This document shows, piece after piece, positions 5,046 through 12,092 of a DNA stretch of 12,092 nt. The stretch's first letter is position 1; each line of letters starts with the position of its first letter. Under the pieces are notes generated by a model, which searched no databases, had not been told where the DNA came from, and saw only the letters and a list, made by a program, of their open reading frames with translations. The stretch is from an uncultured Nitrospinaceae bacterium (GTDB lineage: Bacteria; Nitrospinota; Nitrospinia; Nitrospinales; VA-1). Position numbers and translations under genes: made by a program. The stretch lies in assembly GCA_938073925.1 (NCBI GenBank), contig CALJGH010000102.1, positions 1-12,092 of the forward strand, read 5' to 3'.

Positions 5046-6179
5046 ATGAACCTGGGATTATACCTCCACATTCCATATTGCCTGCATAAATGTGGCTATT
5101 GCGATTTCAACTCTCATCCTGAGAACCAGGTAGAGTCCTTTCACTATGTCGAAGCCCTGCTGAAAGAGCTAAAATTTTATTCTACCACTTTAAAAACCTA
5201 TAACGTTCCCACTGTCTTTATGGGGGGAGGGACACCCACTATTTTACCTCCTTCTCAACTGAAAAAAATACTCGATACCGTTCGGCAAGGTTTCAATCTG
5301 ACCTCTGACTGCGAAATCACTATCGAAGCCAACCCAGCAACCATTAAACTTGAAACATTACAGGAAATTCACGCGGCAGGATACAACCGCATCAGTATCG
5401 GGGTGCAATCGTTCGACGAAAAAGAACTGCAATTACTGGAAAGAGTTCATAACGAAGAAGAGATCCACTCAACCGTACATCGGGCGCGGTCGGCAAATTT
5501 TGAAAACCTGTCGATGGACCTCATGTTCGCCCTGCCAGACCAGTCAATAGAAAAATGGCAATCGCATTTAAAGCAAGCCACCGCTAAAAATCCCGATCAC
5601 CTTTCCACCTACAACCTTACCATCGAACCTGCGACCGCATTTTTTAAGCTCCAGGAGAAAGGCAAACTCTGCCTACCTCACGAAGACATCCAATTGGAAA
5701 TGTATGAAACTACAATTCAAGTCCTAGAAGATGCCGGATATTCGCAATATGAAATTTCAAATTTTTCGAAACCCGGTATGGAATCGCAACACAATATCAA
5801 CTACTGGAACAACGGCGAATACCTCGGAGTTGGAGCCGGGGCATCTTCTTATCTCAATGGAGAAAGATCTAAAAACATAAACCTGCCCTCGATATACATT
5901 CGTAAAATCGAGACTAAGGCAAGTGCAGTCGACACACGTGAACGTCTCGAACCCCTGCAAGCAATGGGAGAAACTTTGATGCTGGGCTTGCGACTTCTAA
6001 AAGGTGTTTCCATTGATGTGTTCGAGAATCGCTTCCAGGTCTCCTTCCAAAAGGTTTATGGGAAGGCCGTCGAATCCCTACTCAATCAAGAGCTGATCAC
6101 ATTCAACCAAAACCGCATCGCCCTGTCGAGGAAAGGATTGTTCCTCGCCGATTCGGTCATCCTCAAATTTATGGCATAA
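5046..6179 (+). CDS. hemW: HemW, radical SAM haem chaperone
   Basis: 377 residues, typical for HemW. The radical SAM cluster motif is Cys12-x3-Cys16-x2-Cys19 followed by Asp-Phe (YCDF). The fourth cysteine found in true coproporphyrinogen dehydrogenase HemN (CxxxCxxCxC) is replaced by Phe21, which marks HemW. Other motifs are GGGTPT (60-65), EANP (94-97), SIGVQSF (117-123), DLMFALP (158-164), and the C-terminal HemN_C block YEISNFSKPG with HN-x3-W and GVGAGA (235-266). In the family HemW binds haem and is thought to deliver it to membrane haemoproteins; older databases call it oxygen-independent coproporphyrinogen III oxidase. The ATG at 5046 has no evident ribosome-binding site, and the conserved LYLHIP follows at once, so the start is safe. 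mazG begins 4 bases after its stop. Confidence 0.93.
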   Translation: MNLGLYLHIPYCLHKCGYCDFNSHPENQVESFHYVEALLKELKFYSTTLKTYNVPTVFMGGGTPTILPPSQLKKILDTVRQGFNLTSDCEITIEANPATIKLETLQEIHAAGYNRISIGVQSFDEKELQLLERVHNEEEIHSTVHRARSANFENLSMDLMFALPDQSIEKWQSHLKQATAKNPDHLSTYNLTIEPATAFFKLQEKGKLCLPHEDIQLEMYETTIQVLEDAGYSQYEISNFSKPGMESQHNINYWNNGEYLGVGAGASSYLNGERSKNINLPSIYIRKIETKASAVDTRERLEPLQAMGETLMLGLRLLKGVSIDVFENRFQVSFQKVYGKAVESLLNQELITFNQNRIALSRKGLFLADSVILKFMA

Positions 6180-6183
6180 AAAA

Positions 6184-6954
6184 ATGAGCACTGCATTTAA
6201 AAAATTAACTGAAATCGTCGACACCCTGATGGGAGAAAATGGTTGTCCCTGGGATAAAGTTCAAACCCGGGAATCCTTGAAACCCTATTTAGTGGAAGAG
6301 GCTTACGAAACTCTTGAAGCTCTGGACAACAATAACCCAGAAGAAATCAAAGAAGAACTGGGGGACTTGCTCTACCAAGTTTTATTCCACGCAAAAATTT
6401 CTGAAAACAAAAACGAGTTCAACATAACCGATGTCGTCGAATCCATAAGCCATAAGATGGTGCATCGGCATCCACATGTCTTTAAAGAGGAGAACCTGGA
6501 AACCCCCGAAGAAGTTGTCACACAATGGGAAGAAATCAAAAGCAAAGAAAAAGGCAAAGCAAATAGGGAATCAGTGTTGGACGGTATTCCACCTCACCTT
6601 CCCGGATTATTACGCGCACAAAAACTACAAAAAAAAGCCGCTAAACAAGGATTCGACTGGGATAAAATCGATGATGTGTTTGACAAGCTGGATGAAGAAG
6701 TAGCTGAGTTTAAAGAAGCCGTTCTTTCAGGCAAAGAAAGAGATATGACTTCAGAGTTAGGGGATATCATTTTCGTTCTCGTCAATATCGCCAAATTCAA
6801 AAAAATAGATGCCGAAGAAGCCTTGCGCGCCACCAACAACAAATTTATTAAAAGGTTTCAGTATATCGAAGCCGAAGTTACTAAACGAGGCAAGACTTTA
6901 AAAGAAACTTCTCTGGAAGAGCTGGAAAAATATTGGCAAAAGGCAAAGGATTGA
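6184..6954 (+). CDS. mazG: Nucleoside triphosphate pyrophosphohydrolase MazG
   Basis: 256 residues with two MazG domains in tandem, as in the E. coli-type enzyme. The first carries GCPWDKVQT (20-28), EExxE at 38-42 (VEEAYE) and ExxD at 58-61 (ELGD). The second carries GFDWDKIDD (156-164), EExxE at 171-175 and ExxD at 191-194 (ELGD). These acidic residues hold Mg2+ for hydrolysis of NTPs to NMP and pyrophosphate, a house-cleaning role in the cytoplasm that also affects (p)ppGpp levels in some species. The ATG lies 4 bases after the hemW stop with only an A-run before it, so translation probably depends on coupling with hemW. No clear terminator follows. Confidence 0.94.
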   Translation: MSTAFKKLTEIVDTLMGENGCPWDKVQTRESLKPYLVEEAYETLEALDNNNPEEIKEELGDLLYQVLFHAKISENKNEFNITDVVESISHKMVHRHPHVFKEENLETPEEVVTQWEEIKSKEKGKANRESVLDGIPPHLPGLLRAQKLQKKAAKQGFDWDKIDDVFDKLDEEVAEFKEAVLSGKERDMTSELGDIIFVLVNIAKFKKIDAEEALRATNNKFIKRFQYIEAEVTKRGKTLKETSLEELEKYWQKAKD

Positions 6955-7021
6955 TCGCCTTCTTGGGGGGTTCCATTCTTGAAATTACTCTATGATTGGA
7001 GAGATTACAGCTTTGGTATAG

Positions 7022-7246
7022 TTGGCCTGCCCCATTAAGTTGTACCACTTTCTAAGTTAGTATTTCGATTTTTGGTTTTATTGTTACAGGAGCTCGAGGT
7101 TGATAGTTCAGTGAACTGTGCGGTAGGAATTGGTTATATTCTTTACTCCACTGAAGGCAGGCAGAGCAACCATTCCTAAAAGTCCGATGTTCTTCAAAAT
7201 GAATTGATATTTCATTCCCGCAGGCCAGCGGCACCCAACAAGACAT
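7022..7246 (-). mobile_element. Decayed 3' end of an IS3-type insertion sequence
   Basis: The segment holds the transposase C-terminal remnant and, just past its stop, a sequence reading on the minus strand GGTACAACTTAATGGGGCAG then GCCAA. This resembles the right terminal inverted repeat of IS3-type elements, in which a G-rich stretch plus CAGG lies near the tip. The outer end is placed near 7022-7023. No matching left end is seen, so only a fragment remains. The stretch 6955-7021 after mazG, and 7247-7361 before the glycosyltransferase stop, hold nothing I can identify. Confidence 0.5.
7052..7246 (-). pseudogene. IS3-type transposase, C-terminal remnant
   Basis: The last 30 or so codons read WSKEYNQFLPHSSLNYQPRA and continue PVTIKP. 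This matches the C-terminal signature of IS3-family DDE transposases (W-x2-EYN-x2-RPHSSLGY-x-PPAP). The upstream part of the frame (from ATG at 7246) no longer looks like the integrase core, and no DDE catalytic segment is found. The first ATG is an accident, not a true start. The typical IS end sequence follows the TAG within 30 bases. I infer an old insertion between mazG and the glycosyltransferase that has lost most of its length. It cannot encode an active enzyme. Confidence 0.6.
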
Positions 7247-7361
7247 ATATCAGACCGGTTTTGATAAATAGACTAGGGTAATTATCCATTTGTATTAGAT
7301 ATAAAAATCAAAAAATTATTCCCGGGATTCAAGTTATTAAGAAAAGGGACTGCCCCTCTAT

Positions 7362-8585
7362 CTAAGCAGGATATATTCTGCCTCTCCATTCGGTTTTTTT
7401 CCGTACGAGAGTATAAAGCATGGAATTTAGCATAATAGCCGTCATGACAATCGCGCCAAGGGGGAATAAGGCGGCGGTGTTTCGGTGCAGCCCCAATTCA
7501 TCACAGGTTTTGTATGCCGCCGTCGTAACCATAACAACCCCTGCCAAAGCCATTCCGATCCACAACCATCCTGTTTGTAAAAATATATTTAGAGCCAAAA
7601 TAATATACGGAGTTAACAAAAAACCAAGAACCATAGAAACGTGCCAGGTAGCAAGTAGCACTGACCGTTTCATGGCAAGAAACATATTCTTTCGCCAACC
7701 TGTCCATATTTCCTTGAGACCAAAATACATTCGAATAGAAAATAACTGTTTCGCATCTGCGACAAGCATTTTGAGTCCCGCCTTCTTGGCACGTTTTGCT
7801 ATCAGCACGTCCTCCAACACATCGGCCTTACCTGCTTCATGTCCACCAATTTTTTCGTATGAACTACGGCGAAACATCAGAAACGCACCGAACCCCATCG
7901 CGCTTTCATGATCCTGGTCATTGACGTTTTTAAAACGCGTCAATGAGGCGATGAATCCGAATATAACAGGTTGCACCGCCCGCTCCCAAAACGAGCCGAA
8001 CTCAGCCTTCGGCATAAGTGTCAACATATCTAATTCCCGATCACGCATGACACCCACCCCCGTATTCAACGCATGACATTCAAAAATTGGATCGGCATCG
8101 GTAAAAAGCAGATATTCTCCTTCTGCTATTTTAAAAGCTTGATAAAGAGCGAAGGGCTTTCCCAGCCACCCTTCGGGTAAATCTTTCCCTTGCAACACCT
8201 TCAAACGAGAATTTTCTTTTTCCAAGTCGCACATTATTTCCCCAGTACGATCAGAAGAGTGGTCGTTAACCGCAATTACTTCGAAGTTCGGGTAGTTTTG
8301 ATTCAATAAGGATTGCAAACATGCACGGATACCGCGTTCTTCATTTCGGGCCGGAACACATACCGAAATTCGCGGCGGGTCAACCACAGGATTTCTTAAA
8401 GGTGGCAATCGCACCAGATAAATAATATTGGCGGTCAAATAAATGATAATCGCCAATACTAAAAGCAACTGTAAAATTGTCAGTATTTGTATCAAGCTAG
8501 TAAAGCCGGAAAAGAAAAAGAAGATGTGGAATAATTTATTTGTTATGCTAATTAAAGATAACGCAATTGGGGAAGCCTTCCCCAA
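7362..8585 (-). CDS. Membrane-bound family 2 glycosyltransferase
   Basis: Up to 407 residues. Order of parts: N-terminal membrane helix (about 35-58), GT-A catalytic domain with PRISVCVPARNEE (71-83), VNDHSSDRTG (106-115), the DxD metal site FTDADP (161-166), the LEDV base motif (257-260) and GWRKN (296-300), then three membrane helices at about 312-332, 337-355 and 372-392. This layout is that of inverting GT2 enzymes acting on lipid acceptors, including carotenoid- and hopanoid-linked glycosyltransferases; the acceptor cannot be told from sequence. The start is unresolved: no in-frame ATG precedes the catalytic domain. TTG at 8585 is the farthest possible but lies within a hairpin; TTG at 8495 would give 377 residues beginning just before the first helix. 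Neither has a good ribosome-binding site. Divergent from the SH3b gene. Confidence 0.85.
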   Translation of the reverse strand: MGKASPIALSLISITNKLFHIFFFFSGFTSLIQILTILQLLLVLAIIIYLTANIIYLVRLPPLRNPVVDPPRISVCVPARNEERGIRACLQSLLNQNYPNFEVIAVNDHSSDRTGEIMCDLEKENSRLKVLQGKDLPEGWLGKPFALYQAFKIAEGEYLLFTDADPIFECHALNTGVGVMRDRELDMLTLMPKAEFGSFWERAVQPVIFGFIASLTRFKNVNDQDHESAMGFGAFLMFRRSSYEKIGGHEAGKADVLEDVLIAKRAKKAGLKMLVADAKQLFSIRMYFGLKEIWTGWRKNMFLAMKRSVLLATWHVSMVLGFLLTPYIILALNIFLQTGWLWIGMALAGVVMVTTAAYKTCDELGLHRNTAALFPLGAIVMTAIMLNSMLYTLVRKKTEWRGRIYPA

Positions 8586-8600
8586 TACTGATCTTTAATT
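8550..8600. repeat. 51-bp interrupted inverted repeat between divergent genes
   Basis: Two nested perfect 10-bp arm pairs share one centre. The inner pair is ATTGGGGAAG (8566-8575) with CTTCCCCAAT (8577-8586), one base between. The outer pair is AATTAAAGAT (8550-8559) with ATCTTTAATT (8591-8600). The unpaired parts are 6 and 4 bases. The symmetric GC-rich core flanked by TTTAATT on either strand could act as a two-way terminator, or the site could be an operator for the glycosyltransferase and SH3b genes. Confidence 0.85.
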
Positions 8601-8620
8601 GCTTAATTCTCCCATTTATT

Positions 8621-9091
8621 ATGAATCGTTTCAAAACAAAATTTTTCTTTCTACTGCCCCTGTTTCTACTGTGCTTCACCATATCAATATTCATGCCACA
8701 ATATTCGGAAGCGTTATGCATAAAAAATAAAAGAGCTAATTTAAGAAAAGGACCAGGAACTAACCATGAAAAGCTATGGGAGGTCTTCAAATATATGCCA
8801 TTCAAACAACTAGGCACAAAAGGTGCCTGGAAGCGGATTCAAGATGTTGATGGCGATATTTACTGGGTACATGCTCCTCTTACTACCCAAAAATATAAAT
8901 GCGCCGTCATAAAAAATAACAAAACCAATTTACGCGAAGGCCCTGGCACAAAATTTCCAATAGTGGCTTGGGCTCCTGTGGATAAATTTTTTGCCATGAA
9001 AGTCCTGAAAACAAATAAAGACTGGGTGTACATAGAAGACAGCACCGGCGATAAAGCCTGGATATACCGTTCTCTGGTCTGGATCCAATAG
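8621..9091 (+). CDS. Secreted protein with two SH3b domains
   Basis: 156 residues from ATG 8621. An in-frame TTG at 8567 lies in the hairpin and would place 18 residues before a clear signal peptide, so ATG 8621 is chosen. N-terminus: MNRFKTK, then a hydrophobic core (about 8-25) and a probable signal peptidase I site after Ser-Glu-Ala (29-31). Two bacterial SH3-like repeats follow, each opening with Cys: ANLRKGPGT (39-47) and TNLREGPGT (102-110), ending in WVHAPL and WIYRSL. Such SH3b repeats bind peptidoglycan or other periplasmic partners. Cys33 and Cys94 start the two repeats and might form a disulfide. No Shine-Dalgarno sequence is seen. No enzyme domain is attached. The periplasmic location is well supported; the specific role is unknown. 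Confidence 0.85.
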   Translation: MNRFKTKFFFLLPLFLLCFTISIFMPQYSEALCIKNKRANLRKGPGTNHEKLWEVFKYMPFKQLGTKGAWKRIQDVDGDIYWVHAPLTTQKYKCAVIKNNKTNLREGPGTKFPIVAWAPVDKFFAMKVLKTNKDWVYIEDSTGDKAWIYRSLVWIQ

Positions 9092-9365
9092 AAGCAAGCC
9101 ACCGTCGGCCATAGGCCAGCCCTATAGCAAACAACCCTATTTACCCTATAGTCCTAAAACACTTCCCCCCTTGTAATAAAAAAATCCTTTATTTTATTAT
9201 TGCCTTTGGTAGGGAAATGGGCATCCACGCCCTCGAAAATTACACGCAAGTGAAAAACGTCATCATCCAACTCCATGACTCAGCGTGAGGCCAGCGGTTA
9301 GCCCGTCAACAGATCAGCGCTTCTGATTTAAAATTAGTCTTTGGCTCTAGTCAGTTCTCTTTTTT

Positions 9366-10778
9366 CTAACAAGCTGAATTGGGCAGGCGTATTTTAAAAC
9401 GGGTTCCTACTCCCAGCTTGCTTTCAACTTCAATTTTTCCCTTATGCGCTTCGGCAATTTGCCTGCATATGCTCAACCCCAATCCGCTACCGCCTTCATC
9501 CCGAGTACGAGCTTTATCAACTCGATAAAAACGGTTAAAAATAAGGGGTAAATCTTCTTCAGGAATTCCTATCCCCGTATCTTGAATAGTCAATAATGCA
9601 AAATCACCTTCATTTTGCAGCGATATTTTTAATTCTCCACCCTGTTGCGTGTATTTGATTCCATTCTGCAAAACATTCCAGACCATTTGTCGCAACCGCA
9701 CTTCATCTCCCTTGATCTCGATCGGCTCCAAAAAAGCAATTATAATTTTTATATTTTTTTCTTCGGCTAGAATCTCCGCGTGCTTACAGACTTCTTCCAC
9801 CAAGGCTCTCAGGTCAACTGGTTTATAATCGAGATTGACTTGATTCTCGTCGGATTTGGAAAGCACAAAGAGGTCTTCCAGTACTTTCGACATATAATTG
9901 ATCTCTTCCAAATTACTGGAGATGACTTCCTGATATTCCTCCGGTTTTCTTTGTTTGCTCAATATAAGTTCATTCTGGCCTTTCAACACGGTGAGTGGAG
10001 TTCTAAGTTCATGAGACGCATCGCTACTGAACTGACGCATTTGAGCAAACGAATTTTCCAATCGATTCATCATTTCGTTAAACGTCAATGCCAATTGCCC
10101 CAGTTCATCTTTTATTTTCAGCACGGGTATACGTTTACTCAACTCTTGCCCCTGACCGATCTCTCTCGCCGTATCGATGATTCTGGAAATGGGTTTCAAA
10201 GCTCGCCTAGCCATAAATCTTGCGAACAACGCCGCCAAAATCAAAACAGAAGGAACAGCTGTAAATAAAAATATTTTTAAATTCCTCAGAGTTTCTTGAA
10301 CAGCTTCCAGAGAAGTGCCTACCTGAACCAGATTGATCAGTTTTCCTTCGAGAAGAATGGGCATGGTGATTACGCGTATCGGTTGCTGTCCTCCTACCGT
10401 GAAGGTTTCATAACTGTTCTTCCCTTCTAAAGCATCGGCGTAGGCCTGTTGTGACAAGGGGAACTGCGAAGCACTGATATTTTTGGAACGGGAACCGACA
10501 TTACCCGATCCGTCATAAATCCGGTAAAACTTATTAAGGTTTCCCTGGTTCATAAACTGTTCGAAGAGTTGATTCAGCCCCGGCAAGGGCGAGTTGCCCA
10601 ACCTCATAGTTGCTGAAGTAGCAACGACCGTAGCGGATACGGTCAGGGAATTATCTACACTTTCATGAAGGCGTTTGGCGAGAAAATAATTAAGGAGAAC
10701 GCTGAATAAAATCAGAATAATTGCAAGCAGCGTGACATACCAAGCAGTCAGTCTGGAGCGAATAGATTTGAAAGCCAT
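9366..10778 (-). CDS. Sensor histidine kinase (two-component system)
   Basis: 470 residues. Membrane helix 1 (about 12-34), a periplasmic sensor region of some 130 residues (35-167), membrane helix 2 (about 168-188), HAMP linker (about 190-242), HisKA with the phosphorylated His256 in SDASHELRTPL, and HATPase with Asn368/Asn372 (NVLQNGIKYT), DTGIGIP (400-406), the F-box FNRFYRVDKA and GGSGLGLSIC (429-438). The design is that of the CusS/EnvZ-like class paired with OmpR-type regulators. No cysteine or His cluster stands out in the sensor part, so a metal signal is not indicated. It starts 2 bases after the stop of the response regulator, so it is translated with it. The signal is unknown. No terminator is visible downstream; 9092-9365 appears empty. 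Confidence 0.93.
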   Translation of the reverse strand: MAFKSIRSRLTAWYVTLLAIILILFSVLLNYFLAKRLHESVDNSLTVSATVVATSATMRLGNSPLPGLNQLFEQFMNQGNLNKFYRIYDGSGNVGSRSKNISASQFPLSQQAYADALEGKNSYETFTVGGQQPIRVITMPILLEGKLINLVQVGTSLEAVQETLRNLKIFLFTAVPSVLILAALFARFMARRALKPISRIIDTAREIGQGQELSKRIPVLKIKDELGQLALTFNEMMNRLENSFAQMRQFSSDASHELRTPLTVLKGQNELILSKQRKPEEYQEVISSNLEEINYMSKVLEDLFVLSKSDENQVNLDYKPVDLRALVEEVCKHAEILAEEKNIKIIIAFLEPIEIKGDEVRLRQMVWNVLQNGIKYTQQGGELKISLQNEGDFALLTIQDTGIGIPEEDLPLIFNRFYRVDKARTRDEGGSGLGLSICRQIAEAHKGKIEVESKLGVGTRFKIRLPNSAC

Positions 10779-10780
10779 GA

Positions 10781-11449
10781 TTACACTTTCATCACATATC
10801 CAACTCCCCGTAACGTATGCAAGAGTTTAGCGGGAAAATTCTTATCAATCTTCTTTCTAAGGTGATTGACATAAACATCGATAACATTTGTAAAAGTATC
10901 AAAATTATAGTCCCAAACATGTTCGGCAATCATGGTTCGCGTCAGCACCTTTTCCTGATTGCGCATAAAGTATTCCAGTAGACTGTATTCTTTTCCGGTT
11001 AACTCGATTTCTTCATCCCCTCGGTTTACTTTATGACTGACCAAGTCAAGGGTCAGATCCGCAATTTCCAATGTGGTTTTGGTTTCGGCTTTTCCTCTTC
11101 GCAACAGCACCCGGATTCTCGCAAGAAGCTCGGAAAAAGCAAAAGGTTTGGTCAGATAATCATCAGCTCCCTGATTTAGCCCTTCGACCTTATCATTAAC
11201 AGAATCTTTTGCGGTAAGAAGCAAAATGGGGGTATCAATTTTCTTCGACCTCAAGCGGGAAAGAATATCCAACCCGTTAATCTTAGGGAGCATTAAATCG
11301 AGTATGATCAAGTCATACGGGTTTTGTTCTCCGAGGTGCAATCCTTCTTCGCCATCGCTGGCGATATCCACCGCATAGGTTTCTTCTTCCAACCCCTTTT
11401 TAATAAACGCGGCAACTTTTTTTTCATCTTCAACAATCAGAATACGCAT
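10781..11449 (-). CDS. OmpR/PhoB-family response regulator
   Basis: 222 residues. Receiver domain (about 1-115) with Glu7/Asp8 acidic pocket, Asp51 phospho-acceptor (LIILDLMLP), Thr79 (LLLTAKD) and Lys101 (LTKPF), all intact, followed by a winged-helix DNA-binding domain (about 128-222) with IELTGKEYSLLEYFM and the closing RGVGYV. It would be phosphorylated by the kinase encoded 2 bases downstream and act as a transcription factor. The ATG directly follows the stop codon of the 68-residue gene, and its GGAAGAG ribosome-binding site lies in that gene's last codons, so all three genes are translationally linked. Similar to the CusR/CopR and MprA type by pattern; targets unknown. Confidence 0.95.
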   Translation of the reverse strand: MRILIVEDEKKVAAFIKKGLEEETYAVDIASDGEEGLHLGEQNPYDLIILDLMLPKINGLDILSRLRSKKIDTPILLLTAKDSVNDKVEGLNQGADDYLTKPFAFSELLARIRVLLRRGKAETKTTLEIADLTLDLVSHKVNRGDEEIELTGKEYSLLEYFMRNQEKVLTRTMIAEHVWDYNFDTFTNVIDVYVNHLRKKIDKNFPAKLLHTLRGVGYVMKV

Positions 11450-11656
11450 TTACTCTTCCCATTTCTTCTGGACTTTATGCAACTCAATTTCCCCTTTAAG
11501 CATTTGAATATGCTTTTCGCAATCTTTCAAGATTGAGGAATACATGGCACGACAACTTTCATCGTTGGCATCGATCATGGCCTGTTTACAAACCTTAACC
11601 GCATCCTGAGCCCCTTCCATGGCTTTCAGTATATTATCATTGAATTTTTTATTCAT
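11450..11656 (-). CDS. 68-residue helical protein coupled to the two-component system
   Basis: A soluble, charged, helix-rich protein with no signal peptide or membrane segment. It has three cysteines (23, 35, 46), each in a helix-like stretch, and His49 and His60. DANDESCRAMYSSILKDC (29-46) followed by EKHIQMLKGEIE suggests two or three amphipathic helices, like a small four-helix-bundle half. I do not recognise a family. The ATG at 11656 has an AAGGA site at 11663-11667 with 6-base spacing, so it is well placed for translation. Its TAA stop touches the ATG of the response regulator with no gap. It may be an auxiliary factor that modulates the two-component system or binds metal or redox ligands through Cys/His; this is inference. 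Confidence 0.75.
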   Translation of the reverse strand: MNKKFNDNILKAMEGAQDAVKVCKQAMIDANDESCRAMYSSILKDCEKHIQMLKGEIELHKVQKKWEE

Positions 11657-11687
11657 TCACATTCCTTAAAGAATAATCTCTACTTCT

Positions 11688-11696
11688 ATTTTAGCA
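11688..11696 (-). promoter_or_regulatory. Candidate extended -10 promoter of the two-component operon
   Basis: Minus strand TGC-TAAAAT (11696 to 11688) fits an extended -10 element, 31 bases before the 68-residue gene's start. No good -35 is seen. A GCTCC/GGAGC hairpin (about 11705-11719) lies just upstream in the gap after the membrane-protein gene. The operon could instead be read from the promoter near 12070. Confidence 0.3.
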
Positions 11697-11743
11697 CTAA
11701 CCCGCTCCGGCAAGGAGCCCTATTTCACCCTTACAAAACACCT

Positions 11744-11992
11744 TTATCCATCACGCTCATCTTCTAATTCCCGACCAAACAGATATTTTATCAAAATAAT
11801 TCCTAACATGGCCCCCAGTATGGGCAACGCATCGATCAACATAAGAATATAATCCCCAAAAAAACCAAGGGTTTTGTTAAGATAGGCCACAAATTTTACC
11901 CCGGACTTATCCAGAAATAAAAAAATAAGGTTAATGGCGACACCGCAAATGAAACCGATAAAACCACCAAACCCATAATAAACGTATTTCAT
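11744..11992 (-). CDS. Small two-helix membrane protein of unknown function
   Basis: 82 residues from ATG 11992. The frame stays open to a GTG at 12049, but the ATG has a GGAAGG ribosome-binding site (12002-12007, 9-base spacing) and is preferred. A first Gly-rich membrane helix (about 7-27, GFGGFIGFICGVAINLIFLF) and a second hydrophobic stretch (about 47-72) flank a loop, and the tail is acidic (RELEDERDG). One cysteine lies within the first helix. No family is recognised. It lies 87 bases upstream of the 68-residue gene in the same direction and may share its transcript, in which case it could belong to the two-component module. Confidence 0.68.
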   Translation of the reverse strand: MKYVYYGFGGFIGFICGVAINLIFLFLDKSGVKFVAYLNKTLGFFGDYILMLIDALPILGAMLGIILIKYLFGRELEDERDG

Positions 11993-12052
11993 AATTCGTA
12001 ACCTTCCGACCAAGACAACCTTGATTGAATCGGGAAATGTAACATGCACTTT

Positions 12053-12075
12053 CTATCAATTGATAGCTTATTATA
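12053..12075 (-). promoter_or_regulatory. -10 element with adjoining 14-bp palindrome
   Basis: A consensus TATAAT (12070-12075, minus strand) is followed 3 bases later by the perfect palindrome CTATCAATTGATAG (12053-12066), which would cover the transcription start. The -35 would fall just beyond the window end. Arrangement suggests an operator in front of the small membrane-protein gene. Confidence 0.5.
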
Positions 12076-12092
12076 CATTTTGTTCACTCTAA

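Noticed and set aside
7420..7911. 163-codon plus-strand ORF
   Set aside because: Antisense to the glycosyltransferase C-terminal half; no domain seen.
9110..9160. Repeated CCCTATAG motif as a possible repeat array or CRISPR
   Set aside because: Only two exact copies with irregular spacing; nothing like a CRISPR repeat-spacer pattern is present anywhere in the window.
9780..10268. 162-codon plus-strand ORF
   Set aside because: Antisense to the histidine kinase core; His/Phe/Gln-rich shadow.

Overview
The window looks like chromosomal DNA of a Gram-negative (diderm) bacterium of moderate to low G+C with AT-rich intergenic regions. The evidence is an ExbB/TolQ-type channel start at the left edge, Fur-type iron boxes, bacterioferritin, and an ordinary set of housekeeping genes (map, era, hemW, mazG). 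I cannot fix the phylum by eye. A Nitrospinota- or deltaproteobacterium-like lineage is only a guess.

Region A (1-3040) is an iron-homeostasis cluster. Running leftward from about 1890 are a small thioredoxin-like [2Fe-2S] ferredoxin, a DUF2325-type protein and a degenerate response-regulator receiver. Two tiny ORFs with strong Shine-Dalgarno sequences follow, and then, after a gap, the start of an exbB-like gene that runs off the window. A Fur-family regulator (2039-2464, +) is transcribed divergently from the ferredoxin, and a bacterioferritin (2561-3040, -) converges on it. Four Fur boxes (192-210, 1542-1556, 1848-1862, 2012-2026) lie at the promoters of exbB, the DUF2325 operon, the ferredoxin and fur itself. 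The simplest reading is one local regulon with autoregulation. The bacterioferritin keeps the haem-ligand Met52 but lacks two of the six ferroxidase ligands.

Region B (3290-6954) is housekeeping. The leftward pair era-map overlaps by 14 bases. The rightward pair hemW-mazG has a 4-base gap. The two pairs diverge from a 96-base region.

Region C (6955-9365) is accessory. It holds the decayed 3' end of an IS3-type insertion sequence (about 7022-7246), a membrane-bound family 2 glycosyltransferase (-), and a secreted two-repeat SH3b protein (+). The last two diverge from a striking 51-bp interrupted inverted repeat. Between 9092 and 9365 I see no gene and no clear terminator.

Region D (9366-12092) is a leftward group. 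A two-helix membrane protein comes first, then a 68-residue helical protein whose stop codon abuts the start of an OmpR-type response regulator, then its histidine kinase. The last three genes are packed with gaps of 0 and 2 bases and are almost certainly co-translated.

The least understood parts are the Fur-controlled DUF2325/pseudo-receiver/micro-ORF operon, the ligand-depleted bacterioferritin, and the small helical protein coupled to the two-component system.
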